From the NCBI RefSeq assembly GCF_030463535.1, contig NC_132880.1, positions 36,488,842-36,552,841 on the forward strand: a stretch of DNA of 64,000 nucleotides, written 5' to 3'. The DNA comes from Salminus brasiliensis (lineage: Eukaryota; Chordata; Actinopteri; Characiformes; Bryconidae). This document shows, one piece after another, positions 36,741 through 50,762 of this stretch (positions are counted from its first letter, which is position 1; each line of letters opens with the position of its first letter). The translations under genes were made by a program, and so were the position numbers. The notes beneath the pieces are model-generated. The model saw only the letters and a program-made list of their open reading frames with translations. It ran no database searches and was not told the DNA's origin.

Positions 36741-38040
36741 CACAGCTGGCATTACCATGTGTTTCAGGTGTTCGGATCGCATTCTGTATTCACTCGGCCG
36801 CATGAAAAGCCAGATAGAAACACATCCCAAGACGCTTCGTAATCAGATTACGATTGGATCACGCAAAACACTTTTGGATGTGGACAGAGACTGATCTCAT
36901 CCACATGTAATACATGTGTAAACAGAATGCGATTGCTGTGATTGGATTCCGTAAGGCATGCATAAATGCGTCTGTTGAACCATCTGTTGTTCCACCGTGT
37001 TGTAGGATGTCCACCATTCTTCTAAACTGTTCAGTCTCCTAGAGCAGATCAATTTAGATGAAAAACTGTTGTTTACAGGTAGTAAAAGTACAGGAAAATA
37101 AATCTGGTCTAATCTGCTCACACTGGAGACACAAGTATTAAAGGTAGTTTTAATGCCTTAATAAAAATAAAGGAATAGCAGAAACATATCAAAGAATACT
37201 CAGGGTTTCAGTATCGATACTGAAAATAGGAACGTGCCATATCTTTCACTTATGTGAATCTTAACACAATGAGAATCTCAATCAGTGTATTGATCTTAAA
37301 CTTTGCTTTTTCAGATTTTTCCTTTGTTGACGTGGCAGCTATGCCAAAATCCTTGTAATTCATGCTTTGCCAATATAAAATATCACCCTAGTTGTAAAAC
37401 AGTGCTGTGTTGGAAGTATTCATTTCATATGGTGCACTAAAGGGTTTACTGTGGGAGTCGAAAAAAAAATTATCATGCAGATAATTGCAGGTAATGTAAA
37501 CCTATAACCATACCAAATACTCTAAAATCAGTCCACTTATTGTGGTTTGTGCTCACAAACAAAAATGAGATTTCTAATTCCTTTATTTCTTTTGCCTCAG
37601 GGGAGGCAGAGTACAGTACGTTCAGTTATGTCTTCTTCTGCGTGCTGTAGATGTAGCCAAGACGTCTGTGCTGGATTTAGACTCCCCGTGTTCGAGAAAT
37701 AAACAAACCGAGCAGGAAAGGTCTCCTTAGAATTGATTCCTCCTGTGAACCACATGACTTTAAAAGAGATGCATGTGATTATGTGTGTGTCATAATTACA
37801 ATCCTAGTATTGGATCATTGGCCAGATGATTTAAGACTTTTCAATAGTGTCCTGTGATGAAGTCAAGACTGCTTGTAAACCCTGTTGTTAATAGGACACT
37901 TACTGTGGTGGCACCTTAACTTCATGGTTGTTGTTGTTGTTAAAGCCGTATGTTAGAATGTCCATGTGCATGCGTGTGTGTGTGATCAGACATGTCCTTG
38001 CTGTAATACGACACGTGTCCCAGGCCTGAGTGACTGAAGT
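36741..38040. other. bzw2 upstream region
   Basis: No gene seen. Sequence becomes unique-looking toward 37600-38040 and probably contains distal promoter sequence. Confidence 0.35.
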
Positions 38041-38065
38041 TTACACTGTCGGGGATGAGCCCCTC

Positions 38066-38179
38066 TATATTTAGCACAGAGCAGTGCAAGCCTGGCCGGA
38101 GCAGTCACTTTCTGCTGGAGCATTCACTGAGACACACAGAGCTCACACTAACTCTACAGTAGAGCGGACCTCACAGCTG
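38066..38179 (+). promoter_or_regulatory. bzw2: Candidate bzw2 promoter and non-coding first exon
   Basis: TATATTTA at 38066-38073 would place a start near 38096. The following segment ends in a good donor, CACAGCTG|GTAAGC (exon end 38179). The first coding exon at 38441 is preceded by CTCTTTTCAG, an acceptor upstream of the ATG, so a separate 5' non-coding exon is required and this is the nearest good candidate. Not proven. Confidence 0.5.
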
Positions 38180-38447
38180 GTAAGCTTTTCAAACAGGGGG
38201 GTTTTGGTTCTCTCTGTACTGTTCTGGTTTGGATAAGCTGTATGTTCAGAGTGTTCAGTGCTGGCTTACTAGGTCATGGGTTGTTCCTCCACTGCTGCTG
38301 CTCCTTGATGCTCTCTGTAATAATGGATTATGGCATAGTAGATGCTATTGTTTCTATTTTTGGTTACCTGTGTCTGACCATAGGCTTTGGATTGCTCATA
38401 ATGGGGGATCCTTAATCATTTGTTTACTGTCTCTTTTCAGGACTTTT

Positions 38448-41400
38448 ATGAATACCGGTAAGCAGCAGAAGCCAGTGCTTACAGGCCAACGGTTTAAAAC
38501 CAGGAAAAGGGGTGAGTCTTTGTCTCTTTGTTTAGTTTTCGCTACAGTTTTTGTTAGGGGTCCAACGACTAATGGACTTCATCCATCCAATGGAGTCATC
38601 CAATATCAATGACCAAATGATTTGGCCACTAATTTAATAGTTTTATAGTTGATTGTGATAGTTGATTTGTTGATGACATCATCACGTGTGTCTCTGGCAC
38701 AGCTAGGAACTGTTCAGGATACAAGTGAACCATGGATTAATCACCAAAGTTTATTCATTACAGTGTGGTATACAGTATTACTGCTACTTTTACAGTAGTT
38801 ATTTCCTTAATCTGGGCACCAAGCTGCAGTGAAAACTATAGAGCAGCTGTCTGTCACATGAACAGATCATGTGCATAAAACTGGTACGGTTTGTATATGC
38901 TGTACCCTCAGAGCCATAAGACAACGCAGCCACACGTCTGCAGGAACCTCACTCCGATGTGTGAGTGGAGAGCAGAGTTATACTAGTGAGGTGTAGGAGT
39001 CTCATATGGACATGAGCTGACTGTAAAAAGGAGAAATCTTCAGGCAAGTCAACCTCAGAATGTTGTTAAATGTGTAATGGAATAAAAGGAAGAAAAAGTG
39101 AGAGAGGGGCATTTACACACACGCAGGCCATGTCACTATAAAAGTCACTAATACAAACATAGCAGTAACACACAATACTTTGAAACTTAAAGCTAAAACT
39201 GGCATCTCACTTTTTTTTTGCTGATGTGCTAAATGATGGGAAAACTGATTTAGCTTTGTCATTTGTTGCTGCTATTTTCCACATCATTGGTTTTTAAATA
39301 TTGACAAGAAAAATATTTTTTATTTTAGCAAGAAAGTTAAATAAAACACAGTAAATTTAATAAGATTTTTCTTTTTTTGTCCTCCTTGTTGGTTAGCAAA
39401 TGCACAAGACAACCTCCAAACTAAATTTAAAAGCTAACGACTTGATAAAACTTCTTTAGTAATTGTGCAATTAGTAATCTGAATAATCAATTATGTATTT
39501 CAATAATCGAGAAATGATTCCACTATCAAAGCATTTTGTTGCAGAGCATCAAAGGATCAAAGTATTTGTTGCAGACTTTGGAGTCTCTGTCCACCTTGGA
39601 GCACAACACTTCTTGGTTGCTAGTGTATTTAAAACTTGGGGTGCACAATATCAGGGCCACTATGTTTGACAATAAATGGGCCAATTGTTGTATTGTTATT
39701 AGCCCAATATTGAAATGCAATATTACTCTCCTGTCATAGTCCATATGCTTTCTGTAGCTTTCAGTTACTTATGAAGCTCGTGGTAGTGGAGTAAACATGA
39801 ATTACCCGAAAATATAATTTTTTGTATAATGCTACATTAAGTTGCACTGAATAGGAGTGTCTGATACGCAAACACTGTCCTTTTTTATTCAATTAGTGAG
39901 CCATATAATAATCAGTAATTTGTGTTCTGATCAAGGCTCAATATAGTTAATGGATTATAGTGTGAACTTTGGTTTAAAATGCAGGAAAAAGTAAAATGGT
40001 CAGTTGATCAATGATTGGTATCAATAAGCACCAAGTTGGCCACTGGTTTTTGTGCCTGGTGTAGTGGCGTCTCTATTTTGAAAAATGTTCAACAGATACA
40101 ACAAAGTTCATCTGCCTGCTTATCCACTCGGGCATATGCGTGCGCACACACAAAAACCCTCAGGCATGAACCAGCACACATGTGCTGCAGTCTCTCACTC
40201 ACCCTCGCGATGACATGGGTCCCTGTGGCAGCTCTCTACTTTCCATTAATAGCCTGCTTGTGTCCAGTAGTTTTCGCTGGCCCTTACACAACACCAGGCC
40301 CTGTGCAGGCCCCCTGCCACCTCACTATCCCTGCCATTCCTCCTCCCCACATACAAAGCAGGAACAACAACAGTGGCACAGAAGCTGCTCACCCTGGTAC
40401 AGATGCATGCCTTTCCAAACAGTGCGCTATCAGGAGGTTCCACATGAATTTAAAGACATTAGTGCTGCAAACCTGAGATTGTGGTGCAGTATATCGTGTA
40501 AGGCAAAAGGAAACTAGTTCAGTGAGAGAGGCTTGGCCTACAAAATGTTCTTCAGTGGCCTGTGACTGCCAAATGTGAGGGTGTTTTTCATAACAGGACA
40601 TTTGCGTCACACTTCAGGGGCTTACTCTGTAGGTGTGATTGGCAGTTCAAACACGGGGTGTCTCAGCAAGATGGTTGGTGCGCGTCGTTCATTTTCATTC
40701 GGCGTGACATTTTCCTGAACTCAGCCATCTACAGTAATATCTGAGTGTAATCAGCCACTGAGTGTTACAGAAAAGTCTGCATGCCATACATCATTTTAAA
40801 GCTCTTTAAAGCTTCTGAATGATGAAGTGGCCCTGGAGAAGTCGGTTGTGATTGTTAAGTGGAAAATGAACTTTACTGTCGAATCCACATTTTGGGAAAC
40901 ACTGGTCTAAACTACCCTTATTTTCATTCTCAGTCATCTGCCATGTTTTTGTGGATGGGTGCAATGTTTGCATCCTAGTCACTAATGCTCTTGTCACTGA
41001 TTTCAATTAAATCCTCACAGCAATGCTTATAGAAAACCTTCTCTGGGCAACTGAGACAGTTAATCCAACAAATGCAGGATGATCAAAACGAGGAATTATG
41101 ACGTCTTTATTGTACTTTCCTGCAGATGAAAAGGAGAAGTTTGAGCCCACAGTTTTCCGAGACACGATTGTTCAGGGCCTCAGTGAAGCGGGGGGTGATC
41201 TCGATGCTGTAGCCAAATTTCTGGATGTCACCGGGTCGAAATTGGACTACCGTCGCTATGCTGACACCCTGTTTGACATCCTCATCGCTGGAAGCATGCT
41301 TGGTAAGAAGGACTGTCATTCAGATACTTGATGCATTCTGCAGTCATTTTCTTCATCTATGCTTGTTAAAGGAGTAGTTCACTAAGGTCAAATTTATACA

Positions 41401-44400
41401 ATTTCTCTCTTGAATTAAAGATAGTTGATCAGTCCATTGGGCTGCACAATATATTGTATCAGTTTCGTCATCGGAATGCGCACATGTGCAATGATCATAT
41501 CGCAGGACATGCAAGGTCCTGTAAGGCCAATTAAATTACATGCGTCGTGCTACAGCATGCTTGATGCTAAATGAAAATCTACACAGTTTTCATATTTTAA
41601 CATTTCTAAAAAGGGCGAATTATATCTGCCCAATATCATTTATTTCAGTCCAGTCCTATACAGAATAGGTTTTTGGGAAATGTTGGATCATTTGACCTCT
41701 GGAGAAACCTGGTGAAAATTCCTGTATTTTTCTTTATATTATTTAGACAATTATATATCACAGGTTTTATTTTCCAATATTGTTATTTATGTAGCAGAAA
41801 TGGTCAGGCATAAAGATCTAAATGACTTTGACAAGAACCAAATCATCATGGTCAGATGACTGGGCCTGAGTCTCACTGACCCTGCAAGGCATGTGGGTGC
41901 TCCTGGTTAGCTGTGGTGGGTTACTACTGAGTGCGATAAAAGCTATCCCATCTGGATAGAACCAACAGAAGGGCTGCTGTGGCAAAAGTCTCAGAAATGT
42001 GTAATGGCTGTACAGCCGCGATATATCCGTGACCAATCCATCTGGCAACTGACAGGAGAGGAAAGAACTCATGCTGACATCTTGGTGCCAGACACCACAG
42101 GGAGGTCTTGTAGAGGGGTCTGTGTTGGTGGCATGTGTACTGAAATGTTGTGTTTCTATTGGTGCAGTTAGTGTCTGTGTGTATGTGTCACTTTCAGATT
42201 AGTGAATGACTGACCTCTGATTACCTGTGCTCATTAGACGCTAGATTATCCGTATTCATTGGATGAATGTTGTCACTGCTGTTCAGTTGATCTTCTGTAC
42301 ACAATCTACACTCATGCACTCACTGCACACTCCTCTTTAATCTCTAACCCTAGAATTAATTCACATTCAGGCACTATCCAGGCTGACTCTGTCAACCCAA
42401 TTGCAGCTAAACGGTTTACTGTGGGTCTATATAAAGCCTCTGGAGCTATTCACTAATCATGAGACAGACAGACAGAGAGAGCGGGTGAACGGCCCAGCCA
42501 AAGCGCCAATCAACAATTGGAACACTGTCTGTCGTGCTGTGCCAGGAAATGACCGTTACCAATTATAAAGCTTTCTGATTATTCATGTGTCAAATTTATT
42601 TTAATTCACACTTCCTGAAGAAACCTGTAACTATACCTTGTGCAGTTCTCACCGAAAATGGTATTCCATGGCTACACATTCCTCTCAAACTACATGGCCT
42701 GTCTTTCTTAATCTGAAGCATTTCCCAATCCATTGTTTAACTTGTTTTGTCTGAATAGAGATGGGTTAGCCATTTTAATGATCTACTGTAATCTAAAAGT
42801 GGAAGCATAGAACCCAGTCTACTGGAGAGAAAGTGAAAAAGCATGCATCAAAAATGTATTAGTTTTGTATTTGGTCTTTTTTCCAATACTGAACTAAACT
42901 ATTTTTTTCTTGAATTATTTATTTTTCTTGTTTGGCAAAAAATATTCAGAGTAAATATTCATGCATTATCTGATTTGCATCTCCCTTTTTATTTATATGA
43001 GATGGTTCAGTCCGCCCTGAAAACAGATGAGATTTACAATTGCGAGCAGTGCACTGCAAATTGGGAGTGAAGCATCATTTAAAAGAAAAATCTGTTTACA
43101 ATGAACGCAATGATATAAATCCAACACCGGAAAGAGAGAGAGAAAATGGCATCAGTATGTAACTCAGTGTTTCAGGAAGAAGGATGAGTGTAGTTTGTGA
43201 GTGTTGGAAATTAATCTGTTAGCTTGGTCCACAGTGAAATGGGCTGACCTTAGATAGCTAATATCTTTACAGAAATAGAGTGTTTACACATCACTCCTTT
43301 TAGTTGACATTTAATCAAGCAGGCAAAGTTTTTAGCAGCTATTCAAACTAAATATGCTGTTCCTGCCTCTGCCCTGTGCCAGGATGGACAGAAACGGCTT
43401 CGGGCTCAACAACCCTGTCCCCCTTATTCCCATATTACAGCCCTTTTCCCAACTGAAGAATGGAGATGAGCAGCATTGTGTTGAATTACTTAATTTGAAT
43501 AAATAAATATATAAATTGATTATTTTTATTGTAATGGATTTAATTGTAAATCATAATGTAAACTTATATTCTTTGGCACTTTTCTTATTTAGAGTGTATC
43601 AGTCTTTAATCAGTTAATATAAACATATTAGCATTGTTATTACCAGTATTATTTTAAGCTGATCTGGTTAAATACACTGTCTGAATACAAAATCAATACA
43701 TCAAAATTATATAGAACATATGCTGGTCCACCTGTGGCTTCAGCCTTGGCATTGTTTATGTGTGTAAGGAGATCTGATTGTGTAAGTCTGGCTGATCCCT
43801 CGTCTGAGTGTAGGACATGGAGGCTGTGGTAATGTTGTATAATCCTGTTAGAGGTCAACGACTGTCTGCTAAACAGTGGCCATTGAACCATGTCTATGGC
43901 AGTTAGAAATACTTAACCTTTCCTGCAGACTGAGCCACTGAATCATGAACTGCAAACCCAAAGTGCACACTCCCTTATTATGCATTTTGTAATCTTTGAC
44001 TTATGAATTGTAAAAATCCTCTGTTTAAGGAGTCAGGGGTACTCTTTGCTGCTAAAAGTGTAATAAGAAGTGCAATGTGAAATGGTGGATGGTAGCAACA
44101 CAGCTCTTTATAGCAAATATAAAACACAAAAACAAATTCTAATGCACAGTTATTCTGTATTTCATAACATAAAAAATGAGTGGAGCCTGTGCAAACATTT
44201 GGATACTGTACAGAGTCGAGACTTAGTAACACCACATTTGGCAGAACTCACAGCTTGCAGCTTGCTTTTTGTAGCAGCTAAACATCTTTCAGTTCTTGTT
44301 GAAATTGATCCCACCTCTTTGTAGAAGACCTACAGTTCTGAGATATTCTTGACTGGTGTTGCATTGACTGCTTGTATAAGGTCCATCTATAAATTGCAGA

Positions 44401-44716
44401 TGTTTAAATCGGGGGGACTGTGAGAGCCATTATAAAAGCTTCAGTTTGTGTCTCTTCAGGTACTCCATGGCGGGTTTTGATGTATGCTTTGGATCATTAT
44501 TCTGTTGTAAAAGCCTTTCTCTTTACAACTTCTGCCTTTTCAAAGAGTGTTTGCCCTTTGCATCCAGGATTTGCTGGGGTTTGTTTTGTGGAATCCACTC
44601 TTCTCTCCTGCCATGCAATTCTGCCAGTGCCAGTTCTTTCTTTATTTTGAGTCATATGTGAATTTAAATTTGCCTTTAAATCTTATTTTATGTTTGATTA
44701 GTTACAGAGACTGTTG

Positions 44717-44762
<46 letters not shown>

Positions 44763-47700
44763 TAAATACTTCTCCATGGAGATTGGCACTTTATTTGGTC
44801 AAAAAAAAGGCCTGTTTCATTTGTTAGAAGTGTACTTTTGAAAATCTCAAGTGCCATACAGTCCCATCAAAAAACATGCGTTGGCGCAAATATGTGTTTA
44901 TGTACCCTGTCTCTGGCTGTAGCACCTGCAGAGAGCTTGTTATGTGTTATAAAGGGAAGACTCTACATTTAAAGCTAAACCCCATTGAGCCCTAGTTTTA
45001 TCCTTTTCTTTTTTAATAATCCTAATGCAAAAACTTTTACATTTATTTGGTAAAACCGATTCCTGTGGAGTCTCATAGGGGTCTTTTTTGGGCCTCTGAA
45101 ACTGATGTTAATTATTAAAGTAATGTAGTTATGTAGTGAAAACTGTATTGTGTGCTTGCAGCAAGCTTGAGCAACAGTGGCATGGGACAAACTCCCTCTG
45201 ATCGAGAGGAAGAAACCTTGAGAGGGAATAAGACTCAAACCACCCATCCTCTTCTGGTCGACATCGGATAGTAACAAAAATAGCAAAACAGGAATAAAAT
45301 AAAATACTAAATTAAGAGAAAATTGGCAAATGTGCCATCAAGACATGGGAGATGGTGAGATGATTAAGTCCATGCTGATAAACCGTCAAAAGCACAGCCA
45401 TGCAGTGAGGTGGAGAGCCAGGTATGGCAGAACCAGGATGGATAAACAATCCTTATTACAAAAAGATGAAATCCTAATACATAACATCCTAACATACATA
45501 TGCAACTATAGTGGAAGGTATAATTTAAGTTAAGGTGTAGATACGTACCACGTACTACATCGCTAAACGTTAGCGATAACTGTAGAAACCAGTACAGTTC
45601 TGGTTTACTATTTGGTTTGGCTGACCTTGGGTTAGCATGGGTTAATGATAACAGTCAGTGTAACTCTGCTTTTCCTCTTTTAGCTCCCGGGGGGACGCGC
45701 ATGGATGACGGGGACAAGACCAAGGTGACCGAGCACTGTGTGTTCACCGCAGAGGAAAATCAAACCGCTCTTCGTAGCTATGCTCAGGTAAAGGCTTCCC
45801 TCCCCCCGCTACAACAGCCTTCTCTGAAATTGGAATTGGATCTGCTTATGCTCAGAATCCCTTCAGTAGAGCCAGAATGCCAGCCATGCTGTGTCATTTT
45901 AAAATAGCCTCCAGGGTAATGTTTCATCGTGTAGTCTTTGTACAGTACTGTGCAAAAGTCAAAATTCCCCTCCCCATTTACTTTGATTTCCAGCTAAAAC
46001 GGCCAAATTAAGTTCATTCATTTCAGAGTGTATTTTACTTTCATTACAACTTCCATTCTTTTCAGGGAATACCAGCTTTCAGTTTAGCAAAGAAATTTGG
46101 GATATTTTTTTCACGCCAGCATTTTCTGCTTCTCATGATCCATATAGTTCCCAAAACACTGAATGATGTTGAGGTTTGGGCTCCTAGTCCATTGTTCTGA
46201 GAATTCAGATGGTCTTCTTATTTGGTTTGTCTCCTTTTTTCAGTAAGAGCTTCTTGATTATTTCCACATCCTTGCAGACCCACACTGTTGATTCATCATT
46301 GTGGATCTGTGAAGCTTGATTTTCTCATTTCTCTTTAAAATGAAAGCTTTTAAGTGGTATCTGATAGGGAATGGTATTGGTGGTCTGCAGGTTCTTGCAT
46401 GGTTTTGGAAAGCTCTCCGAGCATCTAGGAATCCACTATGTACAACCAGGTTTCCTGAGTGTTGGCACACTCTGCTAGTCACAGAACTGTCAGATTTCTA
46501 ATGTTTCTTTCAGTTCTGTGTTATAATGTGGTGATCGTCTATTTGCAGGTTTTCAATAAACTTATCAGGAGATACAAATATCTGGAGAAGGCTTTCGAGG
46601 AGGAAATCAAAAAGGTATTTGCATTGACTTGTACTGTACTTTATATAGCAGATGGAGTTGTACTGTGAAAAAAAGCTGTTCTGTCTGCAGCTTTTATTAC
46701 TCATGAACCATCTGCTTAAATACTGCTACAGTGGCAGAACCAGACACATACTACATAGTGGTTCACTAGATTGTCTGTGTACTTAACATTTTAATTATAT
46801 TGGTCTTGCCCTGTATGAGAACCTGTACTTCTAAAATCTCATAATAATGCTCATAATTGTCTCGCTAATGAATGAGCACATTATATAGAGACAGACCAAA
46901 TATCAATAGATGGAGCAAATAGACAAGAGCAAATGGTCTTAATTAGTAACGTGGGTGGGTGTGGGTGTGTGGGTGTTAGTTACCTGGCAACCTCGCTTCT
47001 CAGAATAAGGTACACTATGTCCAAATGTTTGCGGACACCCCTTCTAATGCATAATGACTGATAGCAGATGAAGGGTTTTAAAAAGATCTCAAAAAAAGGA
47101 ATGGCTTTTTTTTATGTGCTTAGTTATTTTTCCCTCCATCTCTCAGTATTGATAAAATGATCAATTATTTACATTTTGAAAAGGACAAAGGTTTTCATGG
47201 GGTGTCCTAGTTCATTTACATGATTGTACTTGAGTGTTTTTCATAACCTGCTTTCACATTTTCACATTTTTGTTGCTATTTGTCCTTTACAGTTGCTCCT
47301 CTTCCTGAAGGCCTTCAGTGAGTCTGAGCAGACCAAACTGGCCATGCTGACGGGCATCCTGCTAGCAAACAACGCGCTACCACCTCAGATTCTTACCAGC
47401 CTCTTCAGTGACAATATAGTAAAGGAAGGTTTGTGGAACTTTGTTTTACAGTCATGAAACAATCATAGGTTTTTCCACTAAAATTGGTCAAATCCTCCAA
47501 AAAATTCTTTGCTGTTTGTTCTTGTTTGGTGTTGATTCTGATGCAGGAACAGTCCTACTTTTCTTAATGACCGTGTTTGATTACCTTGAAAGTCTGAGCT
47601 GGGAATGACTGCACACCCGAGTTGATCAGGTTCCAGTTAAACATTTAAGATAATTATACACTATTTGAAAGCCTTTCCAAATAAGTTACCACAACTGGTT

Positions 47701-50699
47701 TGACTTTTACCATTTTTAAGGCCACAGATAGAAGTTAGACAGTACTGTGTGTATGACTGATTTTAAAGAGACACAACTAGATAGAAGTGCTAATGAAGTG
47801 TATAATACTACAACTTTTACTACTGTTAATGTGCAGTGCAACCATCTTGGATTTTAAATTGTGTTGGTGAGGCTCTCTCTACTTAGTACCTGTGGTGGGC
47901 ATTTCAATTGAAATTTCCTACTTGGAACATGGAAAGTCCTACATCGTATTCCATGTGGAACTCAACAAATGTCATTGCCAGTCAAACTTGTGCTTAGATG
48001 TTTTTGATGAAGCCCACCATTGAGTATTCTTACATACTTGGGAACTGGACGGATATTCAAGGCAGCTGACGGCCCCTCTTATTAGTAAAGTAAAAAAAAA
48101 AAACTTATAGTTGAGAATTATTATGGAAGATATGTATGTATAATTTACTGAAGTATGGTTCAGCTTGAACACTTGAATAATGTTTGTCATGACTAAATCT
48201 GCAAGTGACAAATTATGATCTCAAACATTTTATGTAAATCTGTTGATGCCTCACATAACTGTGTATGTATATGTATGCATGCATTTTTTAAATGTATGTA
48301 TTTATTTTTTGTAATTTCTATTTACATTTTGTGTGTGCTGAGGATCTCATATATGTTCTAGAGCACTCCTTTTTATTCTTACACTCATTCTTATCTCATT
48401 ATGCAGGCATTGCTGCCTCCTTTGCAGTGAAGCTGTTCAAGGCCTGGATAGCAGAGAGAGATGCTAATGCAGTGACTTCAGCCCTGCGTAAGGCCAGCTT
48501 GGATAAGAGACTCCTGGTATGCTGTGTGCATGTGTGAGATTGCCTCCTGTTTTTGCGAGGACGAGGCATGATATTTGATCTTGAAAACGTGAAATTTGTG
48601 AGATTGTGAGCAGATTGTGCTGATGTTTCCATGGAAACCTTCATCACTTGGCTGTCATGCTTTAGCCCCTCCATGACCTTGAGGCATATTCTACAGGGAT
48701 GTTTTCTTATTTAGGACTTCCTAGAAATTCCTAGAAACTGTTTACTTCCACAGCACAGACACAACAAGAACACACTTTAGGTACTCTAAGTTATTGTCTC
48801 TCTCTATCTGTCCACTTTTTATTTATTATCTTTATTTTCAGTATCTTATTTTTAGTTCATTGATTTCTTCACTGTATGACTTAACTTTCAAATATTAAGT
48901 ATTTGTTACAGCAGCATTATGTGAGAATTGGCATTTCTTGCTCATGGTCTCCCTCTTCAGTCAGGAGATGGAATTAGCTTTTTGAGCCACCACTAAGGGA
49001 CGCATGCGTTTTACAAACTGAGAGCTACAGAACTGGTATCTAAAGTGAAAGAAGCATGTGGAACAGTGCAGTAGTGTAATATTACAGGTTTTACACAAAT
49101 ATGACTCATAGAAATGAGTTACACTTCACTTACACTTCACTACTTCACGAGTTACATTGTATAGTGTAGCAACAATAGCAGCAGTGCTCTCACTGCTCAT
49201 CAACATGGTTTTATAGGTGTTATTTTATTTATTTATTTTTTATTTTAAAATGTTACATAAATCCAACTTAAACCTAATGAGATACTTTTTGTAAAGCAAG
49301 CAGAATGGTTTATGGTTTTATGTTTCTAATTAATCTGGTATTGTAATCTGCTCAGGAACTCTTTCCTGCAAACAAGCAAAATGTGGAGCACTTCTCGAAG
49401 TACTTTAATGAGGCCAGCCTGAAGGAGCTGTCAGACTTCTTGCGAGTGCAGCAGTCTTTGGGCACCCGTAAGGAGCTACAGAAAGAACTGCAAGAGCGTC
49501 TGTCTCAAGAGTGTCCAATCAGAGAGGTGAATATCAATCAATCAACCTTTTTGTTACCTCTGAGTACATTTGATGGTGACTCACATTTCCATCAATTTAG
49601 TTGAACCTTTTTTTTTCATTTTTTTTTTTTTTCTTTTTAATAAATATATAGTGCCCTCTGTGTTTGGGGGAGGCACAATTTTCTTGATGCCTCTCTGCTC
49701 TGCAGTTTAAAATTTAAAATCAATCAGCTGTGAATAAAGTACACATTCTAGACTATTTTTAGGGATGCAAAGGTATTTGCATACATTTCAGTATCACAGT
49801 GTTGAAATTACATCTTCAGGGTACCATAATGTTTGGGACATTTTAAAGAGCTTTCACTTTGTTTTGGACAAATGCACATCCGCCTCCTGAAGGCTGTTTC
49901 TGATCTGTCGGAAGGACAGTTGGGGGTTTTCTGAAGATTAGTGAGGATTCGTCTGCCATCAGCAGTGGAGGTCTTCCTTGACCTATCAGTCCCTTTTTGA
50001 TTAATGAGCTCACCAGTATATTGCACACATTTGATTTGGGTAATGGCAACTACAGACTCCATGTTAAAATAGTTAAATTTAACATGCTTCCACGGTCCTA
50101 TACGTAGTAAAGAAAAAACTTTCTTGGGTTGTACTTTCTTTTAAATACATTTTGTATAATTTTGAATTTTGGTAGGTAGTCAAAGACAGATTTATTTAAT
50201 ATTCATGTTGGTGTATAAATTAACCAGTGTCCTCGTCAATGTTGTGTGTCAGATTGTGGTGTATGTGAAGGATGAGATGAAAAAGAATGATCTGCAGGAG
50301 CAGGCTGTTATTGGCTTACTGTGGTCCTGCCTTATGAATGCTGTGGAGTGGAATAAGAAGGAAGAGCTGGTTACTGACCAGGCTCTCAAACACCTAAAGG
50401 TACTGCCACAATCCTCATGAACATCATATTCTCTTTAAATCTCTTCAAGAATTACTTTGCAGGATTTTTGTCGCCATGGAAAAATATAAAATACATGACA
50501 AGTTTTGAGAATATTTAGTCTACTTGATTCTATAACTTTTAGGCTACACTCTCACTCACTCTCTGGGAAGCGGTTTCACCAGTGTTCGGTGTAGATGCAG
50601 ATACATGTAGAGAGAAGGTGAGAAGGTGGGATTTTAACAGACTCATTTGATGCTGTAAAAATTCCCATGCAGAATGTAGAAGCGAGCGAATGTGAAATC

Positions 50700-50762
<63 letters not shown>

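Noticed and set aside
40015-40476. 153-codon plus-strand frame in bzw2 intron 1
   Set aside because: Proline/Thr-rich translation without any known domain; in the intron and not needed for the intact bzw2 frame. An alternative exon cannot be excluded but is unsupported.
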